Below the pieces are notes generated by a model, which saw only the letters and a program-made list of their open reading frames with translations, searched no databases and was not told the origin of the DNA. The position numbers were made by a program, and so were the translations under genes. Below are positions 48,427 to 60,751 of a DNA stretch of 64,000 bases, one piece after another. Position 1 is the first letter of the stretch. Every line of letters starts with the position of its first letter. Source of the stretch: Protea cynaroides (taxonomy: Eukaryota; Streptophyta; Magnoliopsida; Proteales; Proteaceae); the NCBI GenBank assembly GCA_028583415.1, contig CM053266.1, forward strand, positions 29,326,942-29,390,941. The letters are read 5' to 3'.

Positions 48427-51400
48427 TAGATTTTTCCTTTCTTCTATTTTCCTTACCTTTTCTGTGTGGTGTCTGCTTGTCTGTGTCTTTGGAGAGAGAG
48501 ATTCTATTATTTAGTGAGTCCCCTCTTCATTAAGTATGTCTGCAGGTGAAAATTTTATCTTTGCCTTAATTTATGTTTGGGCTTGGAAAATTATATTTGG
48601 GGACTGATGGATTTTTCTGTTTTATTGTTACTTCCCCCTTTTCCTTTTTGTGTTTGTGTGTTGTGTTGTGTGTAGTGCTACTGTGAACAAGTACAAATGT
48701 ATTAATAAATTTCTCTTATTAAATGTTTTATTTTCTCCATATCTCCCATATCTATAGAATACAAAGAAAAGTTTAGCTGAGAATTCTTGGATGTTAGTTG
48801 AAAATGCACCTAATGTTGGTCTTAATGTCAATTAAAATAGAATATTGGTTGTATCATTACTGAAAAATAATATGTTGGTCCCACAATCTGTGGACTTTCT
48901 TTTTTTGATAAAACAATCTGTTGACTGATGTTCACACCTTCAAAAGAATGACTGATGGTTATTTTGGCTGCCAAGCAAGGCTTTAGTTCTAGGTATCAGC
49001 CACTGGATGTCGTGTTGACAAGTGGCTGATAATGATTAAAAAATAATTAAAGATAAGGAAGAATTGGGTATCGGATGGGGATTGATCATGGCCAAAACCA
49101 ACACGATCCATCTGATACCAATTGCCAAAACAATGCTGTCAAAGAGGCCTACAATTAAGGTTCATCCTTTTAACAAAAGGATAGAAAACTGTCGCATAGG
49201 AAATGGCTGTACTTCCATGAGACAACTAGCTAATAATCATGATCAACAGATCAGTTTTCATAAAAATGCAAATCTAATCCTGCATAATACGTGAGTAAAA
49301 AAACACAAATGCTTTTGAGAACATTCCCGAATGCCACCAATTCTTCAAAATGGGTTCCCCTATTTTTCTGCCAAAAATCTTAATACCGTTTCTGACCATT
49401 AACCACCCTTTTCTATACGCCAATCCCAAACGATATTGAAAAACAAGCATAGCTTTTCTCCCCTCTTTGGCATGATTTCTCGGTTTCAGATTTATTGGCT
49501 TCAACCGAGGCCAATATCCAATACTGATTTTTTTTAAAATTATTTTTACTTTTTTAATCGTATGTCACTCAACAATTGGCTGAACCGTTGATCCATATCA
49601 GTATCTGATCGGTTTGGGCATTGACCTATTGATACTGATGCTTTGAACCTTGTTCTTTGGAACTGGTAGCTCTTTTCCACAATCAAAAGGAAGGAAAAAA
49701 TCCTCTCCTGTCACCCAGCTCGCCAGTTGTCAATCGGATAGGATGGGATGCATTGACTCAGCCTGTCCATTGGAGGGCTGGGCAACAGAAGAGGATCCAG
49801 ATCCCAAGAGAAATGATATGATTGGAGTGAAGAAAAGATCATTTGAAAAGGTTCATCTAACACCACACCGTACGTATGTTGAGTGCATGAATAGAATCCC
49901 AACATTTTTCTTTTCACTGACTTCATGTCATCATTTTCAAAAAAATTTCTATGACATCTGCCCGTTTCAATTTCAATATTAATAATAGCAAGGCAACATC
50001 TAGAGGATTAAAGGGGATAAAGAAACAAAGAAGAACAAACCACAAGGAGAAAAAGGAAGGAAGGGGCAGGGGAGGGGTATAGGGGACCCAGCCGAAGTGC
50101 CGGATATAATTTATTAATGACTTAGGACCATATGACCGCAAGTAGAATATGGGAGCAGGTTTTATGAACAGACACATCCAAATGGAACCATGTGACAGGT
50201 TGGATGTGACTGAAATTTTGTGGACATACAATCTCCTGGTTTTCTGCTCATATGTCAAGGCAGATATGCATTTATATACGTGTAAAGGTATGCCAATTCA
50301 GGGAGGGTTAATACTCGAATCTGAGACTAAAATCCAAATCATTCCCTGAATATTTAATAGTTGGGATTGCTGAATCAGTCTTCCACATGACAAAAGTAGA
50401 TGAGCTCATCCATAAAACCTTTTGCCTATATGTATCCCCCCTCCCCCTAAGGTAAAGGTGGCATCCGAAGGAAAGAATTGGCTACAACCAGACAAGGCCC
50501 TTGGCAGCTGCTTTGCCAATGTAGAAATAAGAGTTACACAAGATCAGGAAGAACCAGCCTAGATCATGGTGTCCTCATTTAAATGATTGAACAATGTCAA
50601 GAATCTAAAACCAAGAATGGGAGCAAGAGCTATGAAACGAGTTAATCTCCAAACCTCCCCCAATCTCACCGCTGAAAAAGAACAGTTTTTATCTGGTAAA
50701 TCTGCCTTTAATTAATGTTTTATCCAGGTTTATTAACAACAAAGTTATCTATCATAAATAGACTCCGGATATAGATCAGAACTAGGGAGATCTGGCGTAT
50801 ATTTGATTTCAATTAGTCAATATCTATCAATTTCAACATAAAAGGACTCATGGAAAAGTTGTTAAATATTCCCTCACTGATCATTCCACTCCACTAGAAT
50901 CCCAACAAACAAACCAGACCTACGAAAAAGTTATGGGAAAGGAAAGAGTTGGGGCAGATTATTTAAGATACTCTCATGGGAATGTGAACAACACAATGAC
51001 TCGTAACCTCCAATAAGAGATTAGGCAGAGAAGGTGAAGGAGAAGAAATTAACATACTCTCATGGGGATATGAACAATCCCATGACTTGTAACCTCTGAT
51101 AAAAGATTAGGCAGATGAGATGAAGAAAGAGTTAAGAGTCTAAGGAGACTCAAAAGCTTAATTCCCTTTCCAAGTAAACTAGACCACCTAATAGGACTCA
51201 AAATAAAAACAGTGAAATGGGAATTAAAACAATCTGAGATCAGATTTGAGAAAAATAAGAAATTAATATAAATCTTAAACAAAAACAACAAAAAACCCTT
51301 ATGCCAACTAAATGGGGTTGGCTAATGAACCTTAAAAAGACCAAATTCCAATTTGGACCCCATAAATGGAAAAACAATATAATTGTTACATCATGAAAAT

Positions 51401-52739
51401 AATCTTATTTTATTTCATGGCAGAAATATACATCAACAAAAACCTATCTTTATAACTTCCACCAATCTCTTCTAAAGAATCTAAATCACCCAAGTCTCCA
51501 AATTGATAACCCAGTAACCTTCTCAAATTGACCCCAATCAATTTCCTCACAGCCATACAACTTGCTAGCCAAAATCCATGGACAGCCCAAGTTCCCTTTC
51601 CTACTTGATAGAATTTGATTTTCTTTAGACCTTGAATCCAAAGCCTCAAAATCACGATAATAACAAGAAGCACCTCGTGATTTCTCAACAATGCTTTCAG
51701 CTCTTACTCAAGGGATGTTAACCTTGTGTATTCATTTCTGTTGGGATAGAGATCAGAGTAACCAGAATTGTTTCTTCATTATTTAATTTCAGAATTAGCC
51801 AATTCTGGCTAAGCATGTCATGCATGATGCTATCAGGAGAGGAGGGATTTGATCCTTCTGTAAATCTTTTCTTTGTCAATGGTTTTGTTCCTGAATAACA
51901 GATTATTCTCTTCATCAATTCTTTCTTTATTTCAGATGAATTCTTGGTTATTACTATTGAAAACAAGAAAGCGAGCACAAATCTAAGCTCAATATGCTTT
52001 TAACCTACCAAAATAATATCCTTAGTCCAGTTTATGATGGGATAGCATGAAGAAAAATATATTTGGAAAAGGAAGAGCCTTCACACATCCTCTCTTCTCT
52101 ATAACACATGACCCCCTATTAACGAACCATACGATTTCCCCTCCCGTGCCCCCATTAGTTGAGCACCAGGATTCCATTACATGTTGGCGGTGTGTGGATC
52201 AATTCCCCTTAGGAAAATATATTTAGTTTGAACAAAGCAAAAGCTTTGATATTTGAGTCAGTCCGAAGCTTGGACATTTATTTTGCATGGTCGGGCTTCA
52301 ACTGCAATGATCTAACTTTCTGTTTGAGTTGCACCATTAATTGAGGTATTTGACAATTCTAGTACCCATGGGCCATAGATTATATCGTTTTCAACTATTT
52401 AATGAGTAAGGTTTATGTTCCTACATAGAAGCAGGTCCTAAGTCCTAACATACATCCCTTTGAAGGCAAATAAATGAAGTTCTTCTTTATTTTTGTTTTT
52501 TACAGCCAATATTTGCATAGTAATGTTTTGGAAGCAGATTCTGCAAACAGGACTCAATGCAAAATGTGGTGTATGAAACCCACAAATTTTACCATTAAAG
52601 AAAGCTGGCATCTACACAGCTGGCAGAGAAGGTTTGCTGGGAAGAAGAAGATTTATCTAATTCTGAAATACATTCTTTATCATAATTTTTTTTTTTAATA
52701 TAACTGAATGGTTTTACACCATAACAAAATGAACTGGAA
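48427..52739. other. Intergenic region
   Basis: No gene I can support. A hairpin lies at 49067-49122 (GGGTATCGGATGG facing CCATCTGATACC), a related word at 49590-49640, and an 86-bp direct duplication at 50968-51121. The 93-codon minus frame at 51410-51691 has no recognised domain. The sequence between is AT-rich and featureless. Confidence 0.5.
50968..51121. repeat. 86-bp tandem duplication
   Basis: ATACTCTCATGGG, then ATGACTYGTAACCTC and AGATTAGGCAGA, recur from 50968 and 51054 with about ten mismatches. Confidence 0.8.
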
Positions 52740-53464
52740 CTAGTTATTGCTTGACTTGCCTTCATTTGGCTTGGGAATTCTCTTATACTCAAAGTTGTTT
52801 ATGTCAACCTTCTCTTGCAAAGCCTGCAAAAGAGAGAAAAAAAAATAGATCAGTTAGCATTACTCCAGCAGCCTCACATTATATTGCGATAAATCATGAA
52901 AAAGAAAAAAAGTATGCACAAAAGGTCAAAAAGTTCAAAACTACCTTAAGTTCCTCATCCAGTGAAATCTTCTTGGGCTGATAACCTTGCACGGGTCCGG
53001 TTCTTGACAGTGCTTTTCTAGTCTCAATGATCTCCCACTCTTGATCGTCTTTCACCTTTGCCACGTCTTTACTGAACTAAAATTTATAAATCAATTCAGT
53101 TAGAGATGCAACATTTATTCATTTAGTATGAAAAATAGCAATATGTATGTTTTTATTAACTAGAGATTAACTCCTTGATGTAATGATGATGAAGATCTGA
53201 AGAATTGGAATTGTCAAATCAAAGAAAGCTTGAAGCTTGAAGCTTGAAGCTTAAAACAGCACAGACTGACCTCCCTTGCAAGAGATGTGCAAGACCAACT
53301 GCCCCGAAGACGGTGAGTGAAATCATAGGTAACCCGTATCTGATGAATGGATACTTTCTCCCCAACCTTTTGAACTGTGATACTGAATCCCAAATCTTAG
53401 CAGTAGCGCTCGTAGCTGCCATTTTCATCCTCTTCGGTGGTTCCATTGCTGTTTCGGAGCTCAT
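52740..53464 (-). CDS. COX16: Cytochrome c oxidase assembly protein COX16
   Basis: Three exons on the minus strand, 53464-53271, 53071-52945 and 52823-52740, join as GT-AG introns to give 134 aa. Key block: KYPFIRYGLPMISLTVFGAV, the signature of plant COX16, with one membrane span at about residues 44-63. After the first junction the frame gives LLQGSKDVAKVKDDQEWEI, then KALSRTGPVQGYQPKKISL and the tail NNFEYKRIPKP, all typical of the family. COX16 is a mitochondrial inner-membrane factor for complex IV assembly. Translation may start at the first ATG or at Met13/Met15 (53428/53422); relatives often start near MAATSA. It lies head-to-head with the RRP41-like gene, start codons 863 bp apart, so the two may share regulatory DNA. 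It appears complete. Confidence 0.9.
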
Positions 53465-53577
53465 TTCGTTAGGGTTTTACTCGTTCCTTTCTCACGCGCG
53501 ATTGATTGAGCTGAAGTTCAGGCTTTCAAAGCTGTCTCACGTTATATTAGGTCATTTCTGTAATTTCAAATCCTGTT

Positions 53578-54105
53578 AAATTACACGTACTATCCCTGAA
53601 TTATGAACTAATTACACCATCCATCCATTAATTTCTCAAAATTTAACATATCACTACTAATTTCAAAAATATATAACAAAAAGATTTATCCCGTTAACAA
53701 TGTTAAGTTTAAAATTTAAAATATAATTTTGCCCTTTTTGGGTTTATAATTTTTACTCTTTCTTCCTTATCAACGGTACTGGACGGCATTCAAGTCCACT
53801 TTGATCGAACATCATTGTCAATTTGAGTGATTGTGAAAAATGATGCTATCGAAATAAATGTTGAGGGAAAAATTGTTACTGAAAAGAAAGATTGTTTTTC
53901 TTTATGAAATGAAAAAAAAAGAAAGATGAAGGGTTTTTTAATTTTTTCATCTTTAAGATTTTAAAAAACAAAAGGCTTAACACAATTAACTGAATGAACG
54001 TTTTTGTTATATGTCTCTAGAATTAGGGGTGGTATGTATAATTATAAAAAATTATTGGATAGTAAATATAATTAAAATTCAGGGATAGTACATGTAATTT
54101 TTCCC
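53578..54105. mobile_element. Long-TIR MITE between COX16 and the RRP41-like gene
   Basis: The left arm AAATTACACGTACTATCCCT, then GAATT, is matched in inverted orientation by AATTCAGGGATAGTACATG (about 54076-54094) ending AATTTTTCCC. Weaker complementarity runs about 170 bp inward on each side (ATATAACAAAAA against TTTTTGTTATAT). Termini resemble the GGAAAAATTA ends of the Pack-MULE. No clean 9-bp duplication was found, so it is old or its ends are mis-set. Confidence 0.65.
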
Positions 54106-54327
54106 AAGACTCCTCGCTCTTTAACTCGCGCTCTTCGTCTTCTCCCTAGCGAAATGCCGAAATCCTTCCTGCAACAGTCGGGGGGGTAATGAGGCAGCAA
54201 ATCCCACGGGCGCGAGATTGCACGGAAGTATTCTGTGTCACTCAGTTTAATTGAAACATTGAAAGAGAGGGAGAGAGAACTCCTCTGTCTTGTTCCATTG
54301 TGCCAAGCTGTATAAAACTCTCTTTAG

Positions 54328-56519
54328 ATGGCTGGAAAGGCAGCATCGGTTCCGTCGACGTATTCTCCGTCTCCGACTCAGAAGAAGAAGCCAACCATCT
54401 TCAAAGATGTCGACTGGGTTCGTCCAGATGGTCGAGGTTTCCATCAGTGCAGGCCTGCTTGTATGTTCTCTTTCTCCTGCTTTCCTTTTTGGTGTGGGTT
54501 TTCTGTTTAATGTCTTTAGTTGTCTGTGTATTTTTGGCTGATGAGATGGGTATTATTTAGCTGCTTAGTTCCTGTGGTGATCCATTTTGGGTTTGTGGAT
54601 TTTACTCTCTTGTTCCCTCGATTGGGACAGCTGCATCTTGCGAAACTATAGTTAGAGTTTGTTGAGACTATGTATATTAGATCATGGATTGATGTCCGTG
54701 TGATATTTGATGTTGTTCTATAGACTTATATTTAGGTATAAGAATTTGGCACTGGACAAGTGGGTTGTTTTTACTATGTGCATGCTTGAGTTCGGAACAT
54801 ATTGCGTCAGAATGGTGTTTGTGGTGTTGCAAGGTATTTCTGAGTGATCTGTGCCTGTATCAATAGCGAAGAATGGCTGACGGAGGCATTGGCATTTGGT
54901 AGTCCTCAGATTTTTCTCTTGTTATTTCAACCGCCTTCTTCTTTCTTCTCTCTTTCTCTCTCCCCCTTTTTGTAGTTATGTTATTGGAGATGCCAATGTG
55001 ATTGCAGATATGTGACTTATGGCAAATCTACAAAGGCGCTTCTTGAATATTTGGGGGTTTGCTTCCATTATATTTTGTTGTGAATGCGCTCCCATGAAAA
55101 ATTTTTATATCTAGAAATAAGGTTGGCTGTGGTGACCTTAATCCTGCCTTCATTATTGTTACAAAAATAAAAAAGTGTGAGAAGTTTGAGGTGGAAGAAG
55201 ACTGTGTAGTTCAAGCTTACATGTTTGAAGACCTTGAATTTACTAATTCTTGTATGGATACTTACCCCAAAAAAAAAATTTCATGTATGGATTAAGATGT
55301 GATTTTACATTTACTTCTTTCCATAACTTTGATATGTGGAAAATCCTTAACACTGAAAGCTTGAACACAAAGAATCTAGGTCGTTTCTTTTTGTTACAAT
55401 TTAATTTCTATGAGCCCATACTCTTGTATTTTGTATCCTGAAGCATCAGCTTTTATAAGATAGGCACCTAACGTTTTATGCATTCCCAAAACTTCAAAAG
55501 TTTTATTTTGAGCAGTATGACTAGATACAAATTCTTCCTAGGGTTTGATTGCTTCACTGAATTGCACAGTTTTTTTCCCCCAATTTTTGAATGATGGTGT
55601 TGACTTATACTTTGAGAGCGACCTTTTCCAAATTGTGCTGGTACATTGGATGCTTGGTGATGTCTCTGACATTATTGTTTTTTTTAGCCTATGGATAATA
55701 AATTCATTCATAAAATTGATGGGCTTGTTGTGGGCAGGAGGCAACACCAGGCATCACAAGAAGATTGCTAAGGATGAAATTCAACCAGTCCTAGGGATTT
55801 AACCATCCAGTCTGAATACTCATTTTTGGACTGTTGACCATAAATTTTCTGAAAGCTCAAAAGAATGTGAATGATTGATAGTTAGGTTCAGCTTATTAAC
55901 TCTACTCCCAGTTTTGGTATAGAAGGTTATGCATGCCAGATCACCAATCAGAGACTAATGACCACTTTTTAGGAATTACTGTTACATCTGTCACTTAGAC
56001 ACTGTATTAGTCTATGGACTCTATTAAGATTTTGTCACGCAGAGTGTGAATTAAAGCCCCATTTGTTGATATTTATCTTTTTATGTATTTGTGTACATTT
56101 GAAACATTTATATAAGTATGTTGAATGGCTTTACTGAACAACTGAAACTATGATGTTCTTTAGCTTTTGGATCACTGAAGAGGTTACTTTATAAGTAGGA
56201 TAAAGCTACAGATAATTTGCATCACACAAAGATTGGGTAGGGGCTCATTTTGTCCAAAGAGACCCCATCCTCATCTGTGTATTCGAACAACTTATCTCCA
56301 CAGGATTTGACCGTTGGTTTCCAAACCTATCCATTTCATTTATTCTATAGCTTCACTTTGGCTTTATTTTGATAGGATTTATTTTTTTTTGTTTTGGGAT
56401 TTATGATAAAGAAACACCCTGAGTCATTGGTGACTTGCAGTTTTGAGGACCAGTGCTGTAAATGCTGCTTCAGGATCTGCTTATGTTGAGTTCGGGAATA
56501 CCAAGGTCATTGTCTCTGT
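54328..56519 (+). CDS. Exosome RNase PH-type subunit, RRP41-like (partial, 5' exons)
   Basis: Two coding exons are visible, 54328-54460 and 56441-56519, with donors GCTT|GTATGT and TCTGT|GTGAGT and acceptor CTTGCAG. Together they give about 70 residues: a basic, Ser/Thr-rich start, then IFKDVDWVRPDGRGFHQCRP and SAVNAASGSAYVEFGNTKVI, the N-terminal RNase PH fold as in Arabidopsis RRP41L and human MTR3/EXOSC6. The family has about 255 aa; the next expected segment (FGPRE-like) was not found up to 64000. Either exon 3 lies beyond the window, making the second intron longer than 7.4 kb with a copia insertion and a pseudogene inside, or the gene is broken here. RRP41L acts in 3'-5' RNA decay; whether this copy is functional is unknown. 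Confidence 0.8.
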
Positions 56520-57787
56520 GTGAGTATTTGAGTATTTGTATTAGAATTTATGCCGTATTCAAATTTTGTTCGTTATAGTTCTGTGGTACACTGTTTAACC
56601 TTAATCATGGATCTAACTCATTTTAAAACTGCTCAGATTCTTGTGCTGGTTTGGGTCTTTGATAAAAGGTATTTAAGAAGTATTTTGGGGACATGTGTGT
56701 AGGCATTGTGTAAATAGACTAAGAAGCTGAAGCAGTTCACATATACAGTGCAAATGCAATGCATTAGGGGAGCATGAAGTGCTGATGTCAACATCACTTA
56801 CCCCATAGCTATGTATGATGTTGTGAAACAACTTCACCTTCTTCAAAACACCTTGCACTTCCTTGGCAAAATACCATTGAGTTGCAAGGTTGAGAATCAG
56901 CTCTGTGATGTAGGCATCACTTTGTGCTGATTGGTGCATTCTAATTAACTAATGGCCCATTTGGTATAACTCCTGCCGAGTATTTTAGGCGTTTTTCTGT
57001 TCTGTGGGGAGTGAAAAAAGATTGGAAACATGTTTGGTTGTCCAGTTCCTTTTTCCATTGTCCCACAGTGATCTGGGCATCTGGAATGAAAAGCAAACAG
57101 AAATAGAGAAGCAAAAAAAAAAAAGTTGCTTCTCCATTTTTGAAACTCTTCTGGGAAGAATTGATTGAACAAAGAAGGGTTGAGACCCTCAACTTATCAC
57201 AAGCCTCTAGTTGTCTTTCCCAAAAGCAAGAGCAGAGACACCACCATTGGCACTCCTCTTTCCCATCTCTCTCGTCTTTTCAATTCCTTTTCCGATACCA
57301 TGCTGTTGCTGGTCACCTGATCGGCCTTGTGTCTCCCATCCCTCTCTACTTCTCACTCTTCCGCTCCAGTTTCTCTACTTTCCTCTGCCTCTCTCTCATC
57401 TCTCTCTTTCTCCGACCTTGTTCCCAAAAATCAATTTCAAGTGAAGAGCTGCTACAATCCGCCGGTTAATGCCTCACTCCGGTCTTGTAGTCCCATCATA
57501 TTTCCCTCCTCTCCCATTTGTATCTGAGCGTGGGTTTACAGCCTGAAATCGTAGGCCCTGTATTTTTTGTTTTCCCTCTTTATATTTTAAGCCTCAAGTG
57601 TCAGAAGCAAGCAATCAAACTTGGCTTTCACAAATTGCAGTCAGCATTTAGCAGAGCTCGTTGATCTCATTTATTCGGTGTTCTTCAGGTGCATTTCTGA
57701 TTGATCCTCAGGTTTATCGCCCCAGGTAGTCACCAGAAGAACCAACACAGGAAAATCTCCGTATTAGCTTGCATAATTGTGTATGCA

Positions 57788-58570
57788 ATGGATGCTACAA
57801 ATTCGCATTTCTCTGGTTGAACTAGGATTTGATGCTGAATGTTGACTTTCATCTGGTTTCCTGATAATCCGTACTGCCTTCCCTCCAAAAACCTCAACTG
57901 AGCTCTCTAATTTGTTGCCAAGGATTGGAATTTAGAAAACAGTGAGATTCATTGTTAGAGGCAAGATGGTTGATACAACCACAACGATTCTCTCGGATGC
58001 TGTTGGAACTCCATCTTCAGGGCTATGTTTGATGAGAACTGGAACCTGCAGTCCAACGAGATGGGTGAGTACTTCATCAATTAGAAGCAGTCATGCTTCG
58101 CCATTCTCCTTGGCCTCCTACGGACAGGAGAGCTCAACATCCCTCCCAACATGCTAGAGAGGCTATTGTACTGAGAGGTGCTCTACTATGGCTTAATTGA
58201 TCATGTTTGAGCAGCCAAACAGGGTTAATTCGATGGAAAGAGGCTGAGATTGCTGGCTCTGTTGCAGGTCAAGCCCATGGAAACTGCACTGCAATCCAGG
58301 TAAGCCCTGATGGTGACTGGTGTGTTGCCCATGGGAGTATGGACTATGGCGGGTGCATGTCTATAACTGGATGGTTGAAGAATATCCACGTACAATCTTG
58401 ATTATTAGAGAGTTAATGATGCTGGGTGGGTTGATTCAGAGAATATACTGGTTAGTGCTTGTGAGAGGTTAGGCCGGGGAGATGGTGGAATGGGTCTTTT
58501 CGGCTCATCATCTGGTGATCTGAGATACAATTTTCATGAGAGTCCGAGATGCCATAGCAATGGCGGACAC
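57788..58570 (+). pseudogene. BTB/POZ-WD40 type (KCTD-like) pseudogene
   Basis: A decayed gene. A possible original start at 57788 gives MDATNSHFSG before a stop. From 57945 the T1/BTB-like RFIVRGKMVDTTTTILSDAV (family RFNVGGK...TTTTIL) is followed, after a frame change, by FDENWNLQSNEMGEYFI, then LLGLLRTGELNIPPNMLER and YYGLIDHV. Later frames give GSVAGQAHGNCTAIQVSPDG, then VNDAGWVDSENILVSACERL and GMGLFGSSSGDLRYNFHE. These match the order of plant BTB/POZ proteins with a WD40-like C-terminal part. Stops occur at least at about 58072, 58170 and 58207, plus several frameshifts; the 3' half is absent. Sequence 57440-57780 is CT-rich and could be the parent gene's leader. Confidence 0.78.
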
Positions 58571-58872
58571 TAGTTTGTTATAGTAAGTTGTTTTCTTCAT
58601 AATGTTGGTGTGTGGAAAAACAGATATAACTTTGCTATATTTCAAATATGAGATATAAAATAACGTTGGCTGCACTTGTTTGGAGCTGTGATGCATTTCC
58701 GTTTTTTGGATCAGCACCATTGTTTGTAAGGAAATTCCAGGTGCATATCAATGATTAAAACATTAAGCTGAAGAATTCTAATTTGTTTGATCCATATCCT
58801 TTTTGGCCTTCTCCGATGCTAACAAGACACTCTTTGTACCAGTGGTATTCTACACAGCTGGTGGCTTTGTTG

Positions 58873-58877
58873 CACAT
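58873..58877. repeat. Target-site duplication CACAT, left
   Basis: CACAT directly precedes the TG of the left LTR and is repeated after the right LTR at 61782-61786. Confidence 0.9.
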
Positions 58878-59111
58878 TGTTGGATCAGAAAAGAATGTGA
58901 GAGATTAATTATTCTCCCACCATCCAACTTTATTTATAAGAAAAGAGATTACAAACTATTAGGAGTCCTAGAGAGACTAGGAGTCCCAGTTAACTAAGGA
59001 AAGAAAGAGTCCTAGTTAACAAAGGAAATACAAAGTACAAAGGAAATAAAGAAATAAAAAACAAAACATAATATAAGAGAGAGTCCTATACACTAAGGAC
59101 GACATTCAACA
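58878..59111 (-). repeat. Copia 3' LTR
   Basis: Starts TGTTGGATCAG and ends GACATTCAACA on the plus strand. It matches 61542-61781 with about six substitutions and a 6-bp GA-repeat difference. Confidence 0.95.
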
Positions 59112-59123
59112 CTCCCCCTCAAG
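59112..59123 (-). other. Polypurine tract of the copia element
   Basis: Minus-strand CTTGAGGGGGAG directly precedes the TG of the 3' LTR, the expected second-strand primer site. Confidence 0.85.
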
Positions 59124-60705
59124 TTGGTGCATATATATCAGCCATGCACAACTTGGATAGTAATGGATGAAATTGCTTCGCTAGAAATCCTTTTGTAAAG
59201 ATGTCTACCACTTGATCACTGGAGTGAACATATGGGACACAGATCTGTCCACTATCTAATTTTTTCTTGATAAAGTGACGATCAATTTCCACATGCTTGG
59301 TTCTATCATGTTGCACTTGATTGTGAACAATATTGATTGCAGTCTGACTCTTATTGTCACAAAATATTCTCATAGTCTGGGTGGTATGGATTCCTAGTTC
59401 CTTAAGTAATCCCTGCAACCATAACAACTCACATATCTCCTGAGTCATAGCTCTAAACTCAGCCCTTACACTTGAACGGGCTACCACATTTTGCTTCTTG
59501 CTACGCCAAGTCACTAAGTTTCCTCCAATAAAGGTACAATATCTTGAAGTAGATTTTCTATCTGGATTTCTTGCACAATCTACATCAGTGTAGGCATTAA
59601 CTCTGAGATGACCTTGGGAGGAGAGTAGGATTCTTCTACCAGGAGCAGATTTGAGATAGTGCAAAATGCGGAGAACAACATCCATATGAGAAGTATGAGG
59701 GTCATGCATAAATTAGCTCACCAAGCTCACTGCAAAAGCAATATTAGGTCGAGTATGAGCTAGATATATCAACTTACCAACTAGACGTTGGTACTGTTCC
59801 TTGTCAACTAGTGTACCGGTCTTTTCTTGTAGTTTGACATTAGGGTCAATTGGCGTTTCACAGGACCGACACCCTAAGAGACCGGTCTCTGATAGAAGAT
59901 CAAGTATATACTTTCTCTGAGACAAATAGATACCTTTGGTGGAGCAAGCCACCTCAATCTCAAGAAAATATCTCAGTTTTCCTAAGTCTTTGATTTCAAA
60001 CTCCTTTCCCAAGAAGGTCTTCAGTTGTCTAATTTCTTCATCATCACTACCAGTAACCACAATATCATCAACATATACTGTAAGAATAGTAATTTTGCCC
60101 TCCATTTGCTTAATGAACAATATGTGATCAGCATTGCTTTGTCTGTAGCCTCCAGAAGTCATAACTCTGTGAAATCTCCCAAATCATGCCCTAGGGGATT
60201 GTTTGAGTCTATAAAGGGATCGTTTCAGCTTACATACTTTTCCTTCAGTGGCTGATGAGGTAAACCCTGGAGGAACATCCATGTACACTTCCTTAGTTAA
60301 CTCCCCATGAAGAAATGCATTCGTGACATCCAGCTGCTGTAGATCCTAATCAAAGTGTACTGCACAGGCTAAAATGACATGGATAATAGTCATTTTTGCT
60401 ACTGGGGCAAAGGTCTCCTGATAATCAATTCCATAAGTCTGAGTGAATCCACAAGCAACTAATCTGGCATTGTATCTGTCTACAGATCCATCTTCTTTCT
60501 ATTTTATAGTAAAGATCCACTTACACCCAAGAGTCTTCTTCCCTGATGGAAGTTCAACTAGGTTCCATGTCTCATTCTTTCTCAGGGTAGTCATTTCCTC
60601 TACCATGGCTGCCTTCCATCTCGCATCTGCAATTGCATCCTGCCAATGTTTGGGAATAGACACATAATACAAAGTGGAGACAAAAACATGATATGACGGA
60701 GACAA
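59119..60705 (-). pseudogene. Copia reverse transcriptase-RNase H, with internal stops
   Basis: One minus-strand frame carries the reverse transcriptase start (HWQDAIADARWKAAM, GCKWIFTIK), the catalytic YVDD box (about residues 27-30 of the frame starting at 60162), and the RNase H part (YTDVDCARNPDRKSTS, CDNKSQTAI, TKHVEIDRHFI). In-frame stops at 60499-60501, near 60340 and 60190, and at 59713-59715 interrupt it, so no full polyprotein can be made. The open pieces are 60499-60705, 59713-60162 and 59119-59709. Order and motifs are Ty1/copia. Confidence 0.92.
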
Positions 60706-60751
60706 TGATTTATGAGAGACATACTGAGATATAAGATGCTGAGTATAGGAC

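Noticed and set aside
51410..51691. 93-codon minus-strand frame with mixed composition
   Set aside because: It could be a relic of a last exon, but no family was recognised and no upstream exon or splice site supports it.
57140..57540. Frames around MKLFWEELIEQRR
   Set aside because: CT-rich sequence keeps all three frames open; more likely leader or MITE-derived sequence near the BTB pseudogene.
58803..58997. Frame ending in the left LTR (AFSDANKTLFVPVVFYTAGG)
   Set aside because: The first part looks protein-like, but the frame runs into the LTR, and with the copia element removed the frame stops soon after. No family recognised.
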